From positions 1,540,001-1,604,000 of the forward strand of contig NZ_OU015430.1 of NCBI RefSeq assembly GCF_907164845.1: a stretch of DNA of 64,000 bases, written 5' to 3'. Made by a program: the position numbers and the translations under genes. The DNA is from Lysobacter luteus (lineage in GTDB: Bacteria; Pseudomonadota; Gammaproteobacteria; Xanthomonadales; Xanthomonadaceae). Below are positions 19,124 to 27,650 of this stretch, piece by piece (within the stretch, counting starts at the first letter, position 1; each line of letters opens with the position of its first letter). Below the pieces are notes generated by a model, which searched no databases, was not told the DNA's origin, and saw nothing but the letters and a program-made list of their open reading frames with translations.

Positions 19124-19160
19124 CCCGACCCGGCGCTTCCGGGAACCGAGGAGACCGACG

Positions 19161-19946
19161 ATGGACCTGAACCTCACCGGCCGGCACGCGCTGGTCTGCG
19201 GCGCCAGCCAGGGCATCGGACTGGCCACCGCGAAGGCACTCGCCGGCCTGGGTGCCGATGTCACCGTCCTGGCACGGCGCGAGGAGGTCCTGCGCGACGT
19301 CGTCGCCGCACTCCCCCGCCAGCGCGCCCAGGCACACGGGTGGATTGCGGCCGACGCCAGTCATACCGAGGAATTGCGTGCCCGGGTCGAAGCCCTGGTG
19401 GCCGGCAAGCCCGTCCACATCCTGGTCAACAACAGCGGTGGCCCCGCCCCGGGCACCATCCGCGGCACCGACCCGGCCGCGTTCGAGGCCGCCTACCGCC
19501 AGCACCTGCTGGCCAACCACGTGCTCGCCGAGGCGGTGGTTCCGGGCATGGAGCGCGACGGCTACGGCCGCATCGTCAACGTCATCTCGACCTCGGTGAA
19601 GGAACCGATCCGCGGGCTGGGCGTGTCCAACACCACCCGCTGGGCGGTCGCCAGCTGGGCCAAGACACTGGCCACCGAGCTGGCGCCGCGCGGCATCACC
19701 GTCAACAACGTGCTGCCGGGCTCGACCGAGACGCCGCGAATCGAGCAGATCATCACCACCAGCGCGGAGCGCACCGGACGCAGCCGCGAGGACGTCTTTG
19801 CTTCGATGGTCGCCGACATCCCGCTGGGCCGCTTTGCCCGGCCGGAGGAGACCGCCAACGCGGTCGCCTTCCTGTGCTCCCCGGCCGCGGCCTATATCAC
19901 CGGCGTCAACCTTCCGGTGGACGGCGGCCGCACACGCTCGCTCTAG
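19161..19946 (+). CDS. SDR-fold protein lacking the catalytic Tyr/Lys
   Basis: The start at 19161 follows GAGGAGA. The 261-residue protein has the classical SDR fold: GASQGIG cofactor motif (14-20), NNSGG (90-94), NVIS (140-143), and a C-terminal AYITGVNLPVDGG. In the active-site helix the expected YxxxK reads S156-N-T-T-R160, so the proton-donor Tyr and the Lys are replaced. The NAD(P)-binding site looks intact. It may belong to an SDR subgroup with SNxxR at this place; activity as a standard reductase is doubtful. Confidence 0.85.
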   Translation: MDLNLTGRHALVCGASQGIGLATAKALAGLGADVTVLARREEVLRDVVAALPRQRAQAHGWIAADASHTEELRARVEALVAGKPVHILVNNSGGPAPGTIRGTDPAAFEAAYRQHLLANHVLAEAVVPGMERDGYGRIVNVISTSVKEPIRGLGVSNTTRWAVASWAKTLATELAPRGITVNNVLPGSTETPRIEQIITTSAERTGRSREDVFASMVADIPLGRFARPEETANAVAFLCSPAAAYITGVNLPVDGGRTRSL

Positions 19947-19973
19947 CCCGCGCGCGCCGGCAGGCGCCGGCGG

Positions 19974-20897
19974 TCAGTCCAGCCGCAGGCGGGCGTCGCC
20001 GGAGAAGGTCTCGACCGAGATCTCGCCGTCGCCACTGCCGTAGCGGTGGCGGAAACTGGCACCGGGGCCGTGGCGCGGCCGCTCGATACGCGCGTCCGGG
20101 GCGACCAGGTCGCCGCTGAAACTTTCGCCGCGTACTTCCGCCGACAGGTTGGCCGGCAGGCGCAGGTCGACATCGCCGCTGACGCTTTCCATCGAGATCT
20201 CACCGCCGGCGGCGAGGGCCGCGCGCAACTCGAGGTCGCCCGACACCGAGGTCGCCGACACCGATCGCACCAGCGACTCGTGCACCTCGATCACGGCGTC
20301 GCCGGAGACCGTCTCCAGGTCCACCTTGCCGTCGAGCCGTCCGCCCAGCCGGATGTCGCCGCTGACGCTGGCGATGTCCACATCACGGCTGTTGGACGTC
20401 ACCCGCAGGTCGCCGCTGACGGTTTCGACCGACAACTCGCGCGGCGCGCCGACCAGCACCACGTTGCCGCTGACGCTGTCGATGGACACCTCGGCCGGGG
20501 CGACGCCCACCACGTCGATGTCCGCCGCCACCGAGTCGATCTCCAGGTCGGCGCGCAGCGGCACCATCACGTGCAGCCGGGTCGGGCCGGTGTTGTCGCC
20601 CGACAGGAAACCGAGCCCGCCGCGCCGCGGGTATTTCACCCGCACGCTGAGGCTGCGGTTGTCGCCGTCGATCTCGAGCTTCTCGACGCCCTCGCCGAGC
20701 GAACCGGTAATCCGCACCTCGGCTCGGTCCCAGGCCTCGACGTCGATACGGCCCTTGAGGTTGTCGATCTCGATCCGGCCGTTGGGGTCGAGCGCACGGG
20801 TCTCGTCGATCGGCGTATCAGCCCAGGCAGCGGTTGCTGCCACCAGCAGGGCGAAGGCGATGGACGGGGCGAGGATTCGGCGGCGGACAGTATTCAT
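19974..20897 (-). CDS. Exported DUF4097-type beta-repeat protein
   Basis: Starting at 20897 gives a 307-residue precursor with a Sec signal (cleavage near AWA-DTP, about residue 26). The mature part is built from repeats of roughly 20 residues ending in SVSGD/TVSGD/SFSGD (at least eight), as in DUF4097 putative adhesins that form a right-handed beta-solenoid. It is the third gene of an ECF sigma/anti-sigma/DUF4097 unit and may be a target or sensor of that system; no enzyme motif is seen. Confidence 0.85.
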   Translation of the reverse strand: MNTVRRRILAPSIAFALLVAATAAWADTPIDETRALDPNGRIEIDNLKGRIDVEAWDRAEVRITGSLGEGVEKLEIDGDNRSLSVRVKYPRRGGLGFLSGDNTGPTRLHVMVPLRADLEIDSVAADIDVVGVAPAEVSIDSVSGNVVLVGAPRELSVETVSGDLRVTSNSRDVDIASVSGDIRLGGRLDGKVDLETVSGDAVIEVHESLVRSVSATSVSGDLELRAALAAGGEISMESVSGDVDLRLPANLSAEVRGESFSGDLVAPDARIERPRHGPGASFRHRYGSGDGEISVETFSGDARLRLD

Positions 20898-20910
20898 GGC
20901 GGGGCTCCGG

Positions 20911-21438
20911 TCAACTGAGGGCGGCGCGCTGCGCGAGCGCAAGCCGCTGGGTATAGGTGCGGCGCAGCTGCTGCAGGAGCAGTCGCGAGTCGGGGTCGTG
21001 GGCAAGCGCGTCGAGGATGAGACCGGCGCTGCGGTCCAGCTCGTCCAGGGCGGCGCTGTAGGCGTGGTCGCCGTCTGGCGCGACCCGGGCGGTGCCGAGT
21101 TCCATGAGCGCGGCGTCGTACTGCCGCGTCATGCCGGCAACTTCGCGCTCGACCAGCGTGGCCGGCACCGCGTCGTCCGGACGGGCGACCTGGACGGAGA
21201 CCGGCTCGCCGGCCTGCCACCAGCCGGCAACCCCGACCATCGCGAGCAGGCTTGCCGCCAGTGCCACCGGAAGGACGGAAGGGTTGCGACGGGGCGCGGC
21301 CAGCGGGCGCACCAATGCGGCTTCGATGCCGGGCCACAGATCGCGGTCGGGCGCCTGGTCGCGGCGCAGCGCCCGCAACTGCCAGCGCAGCGGGTCGCCC
21401 GTCGCGTCGTCGCGCAGGTTGTTGTTGTCATCGTTCAT
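20911..21438 (-). CDS. Single-pass membrane protein, putative anti-sigma factor
   Basis: This 175-residue protein has a hydrophilic N-terminus (about 1-52, with RWQLRALRRDQAPDRDLWPGIEAAL). One transmembrane helix follows near 54-74 (SVLPVALAASLLAMVGVAGW), then a helical periplasmic domain of about 100 residues. Its start overlaps the sigma factor stop as ATGA. The layout fits an anti-sigma factor without a zinc-binding HxxxCxxC motif. Assignment is by context, not by a recognised domain. Confidence 0.7.
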   Translation of the reverse strand: MNDDNNNLRDDATGDPLRWQLRALRRDQAPDRDLWPGIEAALVRPLAAPRRNPSVLPVALAASLLAMVGVAGWWQAGEPVSVQVARPDDAVPATLVEREVAGMTRQYDAALMELGTARVAPDGDHAYSAALDELDRSAGLILDALAHDPDSRLLLQQLRRTYTQRLALAQRAALS

Positions 21439-22058
21439 GCATGTGCTCCCAGCCGCTCGCGCAACAGGCTGCGCGCGCGGTGCAACTGTGCCTTGGAACT
21501 GCCGACCGCCATGCCCAGCTCGGTCGCGATCTCTTCGTGTTTCCAGCCTTCCACGTCGTACAGCACCAGCACCGCCCTGGCTCGCGGGGGCAGGCTCGCC
21601 ACGGCGCGCTCCAAGTCCATCGACAGCGCGGTAGTGTGGCCGGCCGAGTCGGTCGCACCCAGCAGCTCGAAGGCGTCATCGTCGCCATCGTCCTGCGGGC
21701 GCGAGCGGCGCCTGCGCAACTCCATCAGCGCGGTGTTGACCGCCAACCGGTGGAGCCACGTCGAGAACGCCGCCTCGTACCGGAACTCCGGCAACGCCTG
21801 CCACGCGCGCACGAACGCTTCCTGGGTCAGGTCGTCGGCGCGTGCGCCACGGCCACCGACCAGTCGCACGATGACGCCATGCACGCGACCGGCATGGCGC
21901 CGGTACAGCGTCTCGAACTCCGCGACCCCGCCTTTCGCAGCAGCCGCGACGAGCAGCCGGTCGTCATCGGCCGCGCCAGCATCATCGGCGCGCTGCCCGG
22001 CAATGGTCCGGGGCTTCGCATCGTTCTGGCTCGGGAGGTCGATCACGGCGGTCAGCAT
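21435..22058 (-). CDS. ECF-type RNA polymerase sigma factor
   Basis: The ATG at 22058 gives a 207-residue protein. Region 2 includes FETLYRRHAGRVHGVIVRLVG and ADDLTQEAFVRAWQALPEF. Region 4 includes LPPRARAVLVLYDVEGWKHEEIATELGMAVGSSKAQLHRARSLLRERL. This is a typical group 4 (ECF) sigma factor with sigma2 and sigma4 only. It is coupled by ATGA overlap to the putative anti-sigma gene. Longer in-frame extensions upstream run antisense through the aldehyde dehydrogenase and are not credible. Confidence 0.93.
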   Translation of the reverse strand: MLTAVIDLPSQNDAKPRTIAGQRADDAGAADDDRLLVAAAAKGGVAEFETLYRRHAGRVHGVIVRLVGGRGARADDLTQEAFVRAWQALPEFRYEAAFSTWLHRLAVNTALMELRRRRSRPQDDGDDDAFELLGATDSAGHTTALSMDLERAVASLPPRARAVLVLYDVEGWKHEEIATELGMAVGSSKAQLHRARSLLRERLGAHA

Positions 22059-22151
22059 AGTCACTCGGATGAGCCGGGGCGGCGGATGGTTTAAGTCCGT
22101 GCGGTAGCGCATGCAAAAGACGGATGCCGGGGTGCGCGCTAAGCTTCCCGG

Positions 22152-23576
22152 ATGCGCCTGACCCACTGGATCGACGGCAAAGCACGCGAGACGGCCAATG
22201 GCCGCTCGCAACCGGTTTTCGATCCGGCCAGCGCCCGGCCGTTCGCCGAGGTCGCCCAGGGCGACGCCACCGATGTCGATGCGGCTGTGGAGGCAGCACG
22301 TGCGGCTTTCCCGACATGGTCCGCCCTGCCAAACAGCGCCCGCGCCCGTTGGCTCGAAAAACTGGCCGATGCGCTGGAGTCGCGGCTGGAGGCGTTCGCC
22401 CAGGCCGAATCGCGGGATGGCGGCAAGCCCATCAAGCTTGCGCGCGAAGTCGAGATCCCGCGTGCCATCAGCAACCTGCGCTTTTTCGCACATGCCGCGA
22501 CCCAGTTCGCCAGCGAGTCCCACCACGGGGAGGCCGGCCTCAACTACACCCTGCGCCCGCCATTGGGCGTGGTGGCGACCATCTCGCCCTGGAACCTGCC
22601 GCTCTACCTGTTGACCTGGAAGATCGCGCCGGCGCTTGCGGCCGGCAACACCGTGGTGGCCAAGCCGTCGGAGATCACCCCGGTGACGGCGACGATGCTG
22701 GCGGAGCTCGCGGCCGGGATTGGCTTCCCGCCGGGCGTGCTCAACATCGTCCACGGCCTCGGGCCCGAGGTCGGCGAACCGCTGGTACTGCATCCTGCGG
22801 TCAAGGCGGTGTCGTTCACCGGCAGTACCGCAGTGGGACGCCGCATCGCCGGTCTGGCGGCGCCGCTGCTGAAGAAGGTCTCGCTCGAGCTGGGCGGCAA
22901 GAACCCGACCCTGGTATTCGCGGACAGCGACTGGCGCGATCATCTGGACACCCTCGTGCGGTCGGCATTCCAGAACTCCGGGCAGATTTGCCTGTGCGGC
23001 TCGCGGATGCTGGTGGAACGCCGCATCCAGGTCGAGTTCCGCGAGGCGCTGGTCGAACGCGCGACCGCCCTGCGCATCGGCGACCCGATCGACGAGGACA
23101 CGCAGCTCGGCCCACTGGTCTCGCAGGCGCATTTCGACAAGGTGGTCTCCGCGATCGCGCGCGCACGCGACGAGGGCGGACGCGTGCTGTGCGGCGGCAC
23201 CGTGGTCGACCGGCCGGGCTGGTTTGTCGCTCCCACCGTCATCGAGGGGCTCGGGCCGGACTGTGCCAGCAACCGCGAGGAGATCTTCGGGCCGGTCGTG
23301 ACGCTGCAGCCGTTCGACGATGACGACGAGGCGCTCGCGCTCGCCAATGCCGGCGACTACGGGCTGGCCGCCTCGGTCTGGACCCGCGACCTCAACCGCG
23401 CCCACCGGCTGGCCCGCGACCTGCGCGCCGGCATGGTCTGGATCAACACCTGGCTGCAGCGCGACCTGCGCACGCCGTTCGGCGGCACCGGCACATCGGG
23501 GCTGGGCCGCGAAGGCGGCGCCGAAGCGATGCGATTCTTCACCGACGCCAAGAACGTCGGCCTACGACTGGACTGA
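22152..23576 (+). CDS. Aldehyde dehydrogenase, probable 2-aminomuconic 6-semialdehyde dehydrogenase
   Basis: The 474-residue NAD(P)-dependent ALDH has TISPWNLPLYLLTWKIAPAL, the general base Glu246 in SLELGGKNP and the nucleophile Cys280 in NSGQICLCGSRM. The family oxidises aldehydes to acids. Because it heads an operon with RidA, HAAO, ACMSD, kynU and kmo genes, oxidation of 2-aminomuconate semialdehyde to 2-aminomuconate is the most likely job; a broader hydroxymuconic semialdehyde role is possible. The ribosome-binding site is weak. Confidence 0.88.
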   Translation: MRLTHWIDGKARETANGRSQPVFDPASARPFAEVAQGDATDVDAAVEAARAAFPTWSALPNSARARWLEKLADALESRLEAFAQAESRDGGKPIKLAREVEIPRAISNLRFFAHAATQFASESHHGEAGLNYTLRPPLGVVATISPWNLPLYLLTWKIAPALAAGNTVVAKPSEITPVTATMLAELAAGIGFPPGVLNIVHGLGPEVGEPLVLHPAVKAVSFTGSTAVGRRIAGLAAPLLKKVSLELGGKNPTLVFADSDWRDHLDTLVRSAFQNSGQICLCGSRMLVERRIQVEFREALVERATALRIGDPIDEDTQLGPLVSQAHFDKVVSAIARARDEGGRVLCGGTVVDRPGWFVAPTVIEGLGPDCASNREEIFGPVVTLQPFDDDDEALALANAGDYGLAASVWTRDLNRAHRLARDLRAGMVWINTWLQRDLRTPFGGTGTSGLGREGGAEAMRFFTDAKNVGLRLD

Positions 23577-23582
23577 GACACG

Positions 23583-24245
23583 ATGCCTTCACTTTCCGAA
23601 CTTCTTCGCCATAACCGCGAATGGGCCGACCGGGTCAGCGCCGAGGATCCCGGCTTCTTCGAACGGCTGTCGCGCCAGCAGGCACCCGAGTACCTCTGGA
23701 TCGGCTGCAGCGATTCACGCGTGCCGGCCAACCAGATCATCGACCGCGCACCCGGTGAGGTGTTCGTCCACCGCAACATCGCCAACGTCGTCGTGCACAC
23801 CGACCTCAACTGCCTGTCGGTGATCCAGTTCGCGGTCGACGTGCTGAAGGTCAAGCACATCCTGGTGGTGGGCCACTACGGCTGTGGTGGCGTGCACGCA
23901 GCGCTGCACGGGCGCCGCCTTGGGCTGTCGGACAACTGGATCCGGCATGTCGCCGACGTTGCCGAGCAGCACAGCGACGCGCTGTGCAACTTCAACGACG
24001 ACGAGCTGCGGCACGACCGCCTGTGCGAGCTCAACGTGCTCGAGCAGGTGGTCAACGTCTGCCACACCACCGTCGTGCGCGATGCCTGGACGCGCGGGCA
24101 GTCGCTGGCCGTGCACGGCTGGGTCTACACCCTGCGCGACGGCCGGGTCCACGACCTGGGCATCGACGTTAACGCGTCCGAGCGGTTGCCCGGGAAGTAC
24201 GCCGACGCCCTCGCCCGGATCCGCGTGGACAAGGAGGACCGCTGA
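23583..24245 (+). CDS. can: Beta-class carbonic anhydrase
   Basis: The 220-residue protein has the beta-CA zinc ligands Cys42 (GCSDSR), His98 and Cys101 (GHYGCGG), and the Asp44-Arg46 dyad. It catalyses CO2 + H2O to bicarbonate. It sits 6 bp after the semialdehyde dehydrogenase and 1 bp before the RidA gene, so it is firmly inside the kynurenine operon. ACMSD in the same operon releases CO2, which gives a possible reason for co-expression (inference). Confidence 0.95.
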   Translation: MPSLSELLRHNREWADRVSAEDPGFFERLSRQQAPEYLWIGCSDSRVPANQIIDRAPGEVFVHRNIANVVVHTDLNCLSVIQFAVDVLKVKHILVVGHYGCGGVHAALHGRRLGLSDNWIRHVADVAEQHSDALCNFNDDELRHDRLCELNVLEQVVNVCHTTVVRDAWTRGQSLAVHGWVYTLRDGRVHDLGIDVNASERLPGKYADALARIRVDKEDR

Positions 24246-24246
24246 C

Positions 24247-24672
24247 ATGTCCGGCGGCATCCGCGCCAGCGCGGCGCCACGGCCGGTCGGCGCGTATCCG
24301 CACGCGCGGCGGGTCGGCAACCTGCTGTTCCTGTCCGGCATCGGCCCGCGTGACCCCGCCACCAACGCCATCGCCGGCAACGTGCATGACGCCGAGGGCC
24401 GGCTGGTCGCCCACGACATAGGTGCCCAGGCCCACGCCGTGTTCGCGAACGTGCGCGCAGTGCTCGAGGCCAGCGGCGCGCGCTGGGAGGACCTGGTGGA
24501 CGTCACCGTCTACCTCACCGACATGGCGGGCGACTTCGCCGGCTACAACGCGGTGTGGGCGCAGTATTTCCCCGACATCGACGCCGCCCCGTGCCGCACC
24601 ACCCTGGGCATCGACGCGCTGCCGACGCCGATCGCCATCGAGCTCAAGTGCGTCGCCGCCCTGCCCGCCTGA
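24247..24672 (+). CDS. RidA/YjgF-family protein, probable 2-aminomuconate deaminase
   Basis: Starting at 24247 gives 141 residues. The family fold is visible in VGAYPHARRVGNLLFLSGIGPRD, the substrate-carboxylate arginine in CRTTLGIDALP, and the terminal IAIELKCVAA. Known 2-aminomuconate deaminases of nitrobenzoate and tryptophan pathways belong to this family. The operon position between an ALDH and HAAO supports that over a generic enamine deaminase. Confidence 0.85.
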   Translation: MSGGIRASAAPRPVGAYPHARRVGNLLFLSGIGPRDPATNAIAGNVHDAEGRLVAHDIGAQAHAVFANVRAVLEASGARWEDLVDVTVYLTDMAGDFAGYNAVWAQYFPDIDAAPCRTTLGIDALPTPIAIELKCVAALPA

Positions 24673-24684
24673 CGGAGAACCGCC

Positions 24685-25236
24685 ATGCCGCTGCCCACCC
24701 CGATTGACCTGCAGGCCTGGATCGAGGAACACCGTGACCTGCTCAAGCCGCCGGTCGGCAACAAGTGCATCGTCGACGACGACTACATCGTGATGATCGT
24801 CGGTGGCCCCAACGCCCGGACCGATTACCACTGGGAGGAAGGCCCGGAGTTCTTCCACCAGCTGGAAGGCGAGATGGTCCTGCGCATCCAGGAGGACGGC
24901 AAACCGCGCGACGTGCGCATCCGCGCCGGCGAGATGTTCTACCTCCCGCCGCGGGTGCCGCACAGCCCGCAGCGGATGCCCGGGTCGGTCGGGCTCGTGA
25001 TCGAGCGCAAACGCCTGGCGCACGAGGACGATGCGCTGATGTGGTTCTGCATCAACTGCAACCACAAGCTCTACGAGGAAACCTTCCACCTGGTCGACAT
25101 CGAGCAGGACTTCTTCCGGGTGTTCGAGAACTTCTACCGCGACGAGGCCCTGCGCACCTGCGCCCACTGCGGCACCCTGAACCCACGGCCGTCGCGCTAC
25201 GAGCTGGACGCCGACTCGCAGGCCGACATCACCTAG
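24685..25236 (+). CDS. nbaC: 3-hydroxyanthranilate 3,4-dioxygenase
   Basis: This cupin extradiol dioxygenase opens 3-hydroxyanthranilate to 2-amino-3-carboxymuconate semialdehyde. Iron ligands are readable as His49, Glu55 (HWEEGPEFF) and His93 (VPHSPQR). The bacterial rubredoxin-like second site is intact with Cys122, Cys125, Cys159 and Cys162. It is 183 residues, normal for bacterial HAAO. It lies 12 bp after the RidA gene. Confidence 0.95.
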   Translation: MPLPTPIDLQAWIEEHRDLLKPPVGNKCIVDDDYIVMIVGGPNARTDYHWEEGPEFFHQLEGEMVLRIQEDGKPRDVRIRAGEMFYLPPRVPHSPQRMPGSVGLVIERKRLAHEDDALMWFCINCNHKLYEETFHLVDIEQDFFRVFENFYRDEALRTCAHCGTLNPRPSRYELDADSQADIT

Positions 25237-25280
25237 CGCCCTGCTCGCCCGCCCACCCGACGCTCCGGCATGATGTGACG

Positions 25281-26306
25281 ATGCTCAAGATCGATACCCA
25301 CGCCCATTACCTGCCACGCGACTGGCCCGACCTGGCGCGCAAGTACGGCGAGAACCGCTTCCCGGTGATCCACCACACCGAGGATGGCCGGCACCGCATC
25401 TACAAGGACGGCAAGTTCTTCCGCGAGATCTGGTCCAAGACCTGGGACCCGCAGGAGCGCATCGACGACTACGCCCGCTACGGCGTGCAGGTCCAGGTAC
25501 TGAGTACGGTGCCGGTGATGTTCTGCTACTGGGCTCGGCCGCACCACGCGCTGGAGCTGCACCAGGCGCTCAACGACCACATGGCGCAGACCTGCCGCGA
25601 CCACCCGCGGCATTACGCCGGCATCGGCACCGTGCCGCTGCAGTCACCGCGGCTGGCGACCCAGGAGCTGGAGCGCTGCATGGACCAGCTGGGCCTGCAG
25701 GGCGTGCAGATTGGCAGCCACGTCGGCCTGGCCGACGGTGGCAACTGGAACCTCGACGCGCCGGAGCTGTTCGGGTTTTTCGAGGCCGCCAGCGAACTCG
25801 GCGCGGCCATCCTGGTCCACCCGTGGGACATGATGGGCACCGACACCATGCCCAAGTACTGGCTGCCGTGGCTGGTCGGGATGCCGGCCGAGCAATCGCG
25901 CGCGGCCTGCTCGCTGGTCTTCGGCGGGGTATTGGAGCGGCTGCCGAAGCTCAAGATCTGCCTGGCCCATGGCGGCGGCTCGTTCCCGTACACCATCGGC
26001 CGCATCGAGCACGGCTTCAACATGCGCCCGGACCTGGTCGCCACCGACAATCCGCGCAACCCGCGCGAGTACCTGCAGCGGCTCTACTTCGATTCCTGGG
26101 TGGCCGACCGTGCCGCGCTGCGCTACCTGCTCGACACCTGCGGCGTGGACCGGGTGATGCTGGGCACCGACTACCCGTTCCCGCTGGGCGAGCAGGCGCC
26201 CGGCGCCGGCATCGATGCGCTGGAACTGAATGCCGGCCAGCAAGCGCGGCTGTTCCACGGCACCGCGCTGGAGTGGCTTGGCCTGCCGACGTCCCGCTTC
26301 GCCTGA
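25281..26306 (+). CDS. nbaD: 2-amino-3-carboxymuconate-6-semialdehyde decarboxylase (ACMSD)
   Basis: The ATG at 25281 gives 341 residues of an amidohydrolase-fold decarboxylase. The metal-binding HxH appears at His7/His9 (IDTHAHYLP), with downstream VHPWDMMG, LAHGGGSFPY and the terminal metal-binding GTDYPFPLGEQ. The enzyme diverts the HAAO product from quinolinate towards 2-aminomuconate semialdehyde, so this operon is catabolic rather than solely for NAD synthesis. CO2 is the by-product. Confidence 0.94.
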   Translation: MLKIDTHAHYLPRDWPDLARKYGENRFPVIHHTEDGRHRIYKDGKFFREIWSKTWDPQERIDDYARYGVQVQVLSTVPVMFCYWARPHHALELHQALNDHMAQTCRDHPRHYAGIGTVPLQSPRLATQELERCMDQLGLQGVQIGSHVGLADGGNWNLDAPELFGFFEAASELGAAILVHPWDMMGTDTMPKYWLPWLVGMPAEQSRAACSLVFGGVLERLPKLKICLAHGGGSFPYTIGRIEHGFNMRPDLVATDNPRNPREYLQRLYFDSWVADRAALRYLLDTCGVDRVMLGTDYPFPLGEQAPGAGIDALELNAGQQARLFHGTALEWLGLPTSRFA

Positions 26307-26336
26307 CACCCTGCCCCACAAAGGACCCCATCCGAA

Positions 26337-27614
26337 GTGACCAATCCGTACTCGCTCGACCACGCCCGCTCGCTCGATGCGACCGACCCGTTGCCCACGC
26401 GCCGCGCCGAGTTCCACGTGCCCCGGCACGATGACGCCGACCAGGCCTATTTCGTCGGCAACTCGCTCGGGCTGCAGCCGCGCGGCACCCGCGCCCAGGT
26501 CGAAGACGTGCTGGACAAGTGGTCGATGGAGGCGGTGGAGGGTCATTTCCGCGGGCACTCGCAGTGGCTGAGCTACCACGGGCTGATGCGCGAGCCACTC
26601 GCCCGGCTGGTCGGGGCGAAGCCGCTGGAAGTGGTCGCGATGAATTCGCTGACCGCCAACCTGCACCTGATGATGGTCAGCTTCTACCGCCCGACCGCCG
26701 AGCGGCCGGCGATCCTGATCGAGGCCGGTGCGTTCCCGTCGGACCGGTACGCGGTGGCTTCGCAGATCGCCTTCCACGGTTTCGACCCGGACACCGACCT
26801 GATCGAACTGGAGCCCGACCTGCCCGGTGGCCTGTTCTCGATGGAGGCGATCACAGCCGCCATCGAAACGCACGGCCACCGGCTCGCGCTGGTGCTGTGG
26901 CCGGGCGTCCAGTACCGCACCGGCCAGTCGTTCGACCTGCGCGAGGTCACCCGGCTCGCGCATGCCCAGGGCGCGCGCTGCGGCCTGGACCTCGCCCACG
27001 CGGCCGGCAACATCGAGTTGTCGTTGCATGACGACGGCGCCGACTTCGCGGTCTGGTGCCACTACAAGTACCTCAACAGTGGGCCGGGGGCGGTCGCCGG
27101 CTGTTTCGTCCACGAGCGCCATGCGCACAGTGGCGTGCAGCGGTTCGCCGGCTGGTGGGGCCACGAGCCGGCCAGTCGTTTCCGCATGGGCCCCGACTTC
27201 GTCCCGTCCGAGGGCGCCGATGGCTGGCAGCTGAGCAACCCGCCGATCCTGGGCCTTGCGCCGCTGCGCGCCTCGCTTGACCAGTTCGACGCGGTTGGCA
27301 TGCCTGCCCTGCGCCAGAAATCGCTGCGGCTGACCGGCTATTTGCAGCAGTTGATCGACGAACGCCTGGCCGACACCCTCGAGGTGGTGACCCCGCGCGA
27401 CCCGGCACAGCGCGGCTGCCAGTTGTCGATCCGCGTGCGCGGCGGGCGTGAGCAGGGCCGCGCACTGTTCGGCCACCTCGCCGCGCACGGCGTGCTGGGC
27501 GACTGGCGCGAGCCGGACGTGATCCGCATCTCGCCGGCACCGCTGTACAACACCTTCGAGGACGTGTTCCGCTTCGCCCATGCCGTCGAAGCCTGGCGCG
27601 ATGCCGGGCGCTAG
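26337..27614 (+). CDS. kynU: Kynureninase
   Basis: This PLP-dependent hydrolase cleaves kynurenine or 3-hydroxykynurenine to (3-hydroxy)anthranilate and alanine. The 425-residue protein starts at GTG 26337. PLP Lys244 lies in CHYKYLNSGPG; FVGNSLGLQPRGTRAQVED and LDLAHAAGNIELSLHD are family hallmarks. It lies 30 bp after the ACMSD gene. Confidence 0.96.
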   Translation: MTNPYSLDHARSLDATDPLPTRRAEFHVPRHDDADQAYFVGNSLGLQPRGTRAQVEDVLDKWSMEAVEGHFRGHSQWLSYHGLMREPLARLVGAKPLEVVAMNSLTANLHLMMVSFYRPTAERPAILIEAGAFPSDRYAVASQIAFHGFDPDTDLIELEPDLPGGLFSMEAITAAIETHGHRLALVLWPGVQYRTGQSFDLREVTRLAHAQGARCGLDLAHAAGNIELSLHDDGADFAVWCHYKYLNSGPGAVAGCFVHERHAHSGVQRFAGWWGHEPASRFRMGPDFVPSEGADGWQLSNPPILGLAPLRASLDQFDAVGMPALRQKSLRLTGYLQQLIDERLADTLEVVTPRDPAQRGCQLSIRVRGGREQGRALFGHLAAHGVLGDWREPDVIRISPAPLYNTFEDVFRFAHAVEAWRDAGR

Positions 27615-27650
27615 CCCCATGACCACCGATCCGGGAAGAGGTCCGCTCCG

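Noticed and set aside
21435-23405. Sigma-factor frame extended to 656 codons
   Set aside because: The upstream 449 codons run antisense through the aldehyde dehydrogenase. The ATG at 22058 gives a normal ECF sigma factor.
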